Shown: one piece after another, positions 63,371-64,000 of the stretch
How the letters are laid out: every line of letters starts with the position of its first letter
Position numbering within the stretch: the stretch's first letter is position 1
DNA from: Halorientalis marina
GTDB lineage: Archaea; Halobacteriota; Halobacteria; Halobacteriales; Haloarculaceae
DNA: 64,000 nucleotides
Reading direction: 5' to 3'
NCBI RefSeq assembly: GCF_023028345.1
Contig: NZ_CP095489.1
Coordinates: 35,425-99,424, forward strand
Notes under the pieces: generated by a model
The model's database searches: none
The model's input: only the letters and a program-made list of their open reading frames with translations
Told to the model about the DNA's origin: nothing
Made by a program: the position numbers and the translations under genes

Positions 63371-63976
63371 ATGGCACGGAATCACCAGGAACTTTTGACT
63401 GATCAGGGCGAGAGATTTGTTGAGGAACTCTGTTCAGTTCTCTATAACGACGAGAAGGTGGAGGCCTTTATCGAAAGCTACGGAATAAAGGAATTCACTG
63501 GCGGCTCTTTGGGCCGGAGGATCTTTTCTTTCCCCAACTCACTGGCCCAAGATGACTCCATTGGAGACATTGATCTTGAAACTTTCTACGTGATCAAGGC
63601 CTCGGGGAAGTCTCTGCCGCATAATTATCGGGAGATCAAGGTATGGCAGAAGGCCTGCGATTTGGGGTGGGAGCACGAGTCCCTTTTTGCCCCAATTCAT
63701 GCATGGGATGTAGAGGACTACAGATGGTTGATTATGAGGCGTGTAAGGCCTGTTTCTCCGCATGAGGGAGATATTGCGTATCTGCTTTCCGGTCAAGAGT
63801 ATATCTACGATCCTGACGCTCCCGAATGGATGGAAGAGAAATTAACCGAGCTAGGGTGGACAGTTGAGGATGTAGAGATGAATGTCGGTGTGCTGAATGA
63901 TGGACTTTGTATGATGGACTATGGCGGAGTGGATAGAAGAGACGATTCAATCGAAATTCCGGGTTGGATGAAGTAG
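63371..63976 (+). CDS. small protein-kinase-fold protein
   Basis: A 201-residue protein with features of a minimal kinase/phosphotransferase fold: GGSLGRRIFSFPNSL, FYVIKASG (Lys), NYREIKVWQ (Glu), the hinge-like WLIMRRVRP, and VEDVEMNVGVLNDGLCMMDYGGVDRRD. The last includes an Asn and a DYG that match the N and DFG of kinases; a canonical HxD catalytic Asp is replaced by VEDVEMN. It may be a pseudokinase or unusual kinase. Phages and defence systems carry similar proteins. It is translated 14 bases behind the DUF2254-like gene, so the two are presumably one operon. Confidence 0.55.
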   Translation: MARNHQELLTDQGERFVEELCSVLYNDEKVEAFIESYGIKEFTGGSLGRRIFSFPNSLAQDDSIGDIDLETFYVIKASGKSLPHNYREIKVWQKACDLGWEHESLFAPIHAWDVEDYRWLIMRRVRPVSPHEGDIAYLLSGQEYIYDPDAPEWMEEKLTELGWTVEDVEMNVGVLNDGLCMMDYGGVDRRDDSIEIPGWMK

Positions 63977-64000
63977 GTCGGTACACCTCGGATTTATAAC

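Overview
The window looks like a stretch of a haloarchaeal megaplasmid or integrated mobile element. The proteins are strongly acidic. Many starts sit about 25-30 bases behind a TATA box with no Shine-Dalgarno, which is the leaderless pattern of haloarchaea. The gene families are typical of halophilic Euryarchaeota: TRAM-domain proteins, HalOD1, ParA-type plasmid ATPases, HerA/VirB4-like conjugation ATPases and haloarchaeal IS families. No rRNA, tRNA or CRISPR array was recognised.

Layout. 1-7270: the end of a RecB/AddA-like helicase-nuclease, two TRAM-domain proteins, an AbiEi/AbiEii-type toxin-antitoxin pair with an apparent operator, and a plasmid partition locus (ParA plus a small partner) surrounded by 9-bp AACGA iterons. 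7394-12718: a transposon graveyard in which a dead IS630 element is split by an IS6-type element and by an intact IS1595-type element; an IclR-family regulator lies in the middle. 12719-24509: a beta-oxidation island broken up by IS remnants, with two acyl-CoA dehydrogenases, a 3-hydroxyacyl-CoA dehydrogenase/enoyl-CoA hydratase fusion, a thiolase with its DUF35 partner, an acyl-CoA ligase and a MaoC hydratase. Together these could carry an imported acid through a whole beta-oxidation cycle. 24592-27774: more IS elements, including an internally deleted IS701-type derivative with perfect 17-bp ends.

28228-33477: a tyrosine recombinase, a STAND NTPase with TPR repeats (candidate immune sensor) and exonuclease VII subunits, the large one with an unexpected C-terminal membrane anchor. 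34771-48652: a tightly overlapping type IV secretion/conjugation-like operon. Its order is pilin-like protein, surface protein, Tat lipoprotein, VirB6-like channel protein, VirB3/PrgI-like protein, VirB4 ATPase, a VirD4/HerA-like ATPase with a nuclease-like tail, and an archaeo-eukaryotic-primase-like protein. No relaxase is visible.

49554-56072: one giant GHKL/sacsin-type ATPase gene of 2172 residues, preceded by a cluster of CTAG tetramers spaced mostly 8-9 bp apart. 56602-59843: small zinc-finger, HalOD1 and hypothetical proteins, then a GC-rich non-coding block with three strong hairpins in front of an OB-fold RPA-like ssDNA-binding protein. 60036-63976: a less GC-rich segment with a rhomboid-like protease, a DUF2254-like membrane protein and a small protein-kinase-fold protein. 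The main candidates for undescribed biology are the iteron partition system, the giant GHKL ATPase, the STAND-TPR gene, the relaxase-less conjugation operon with its nuclease-tailed ATPase, the membrane-anchored exonuclease VII and the rhomboid/DUF2254/kinase-like group.
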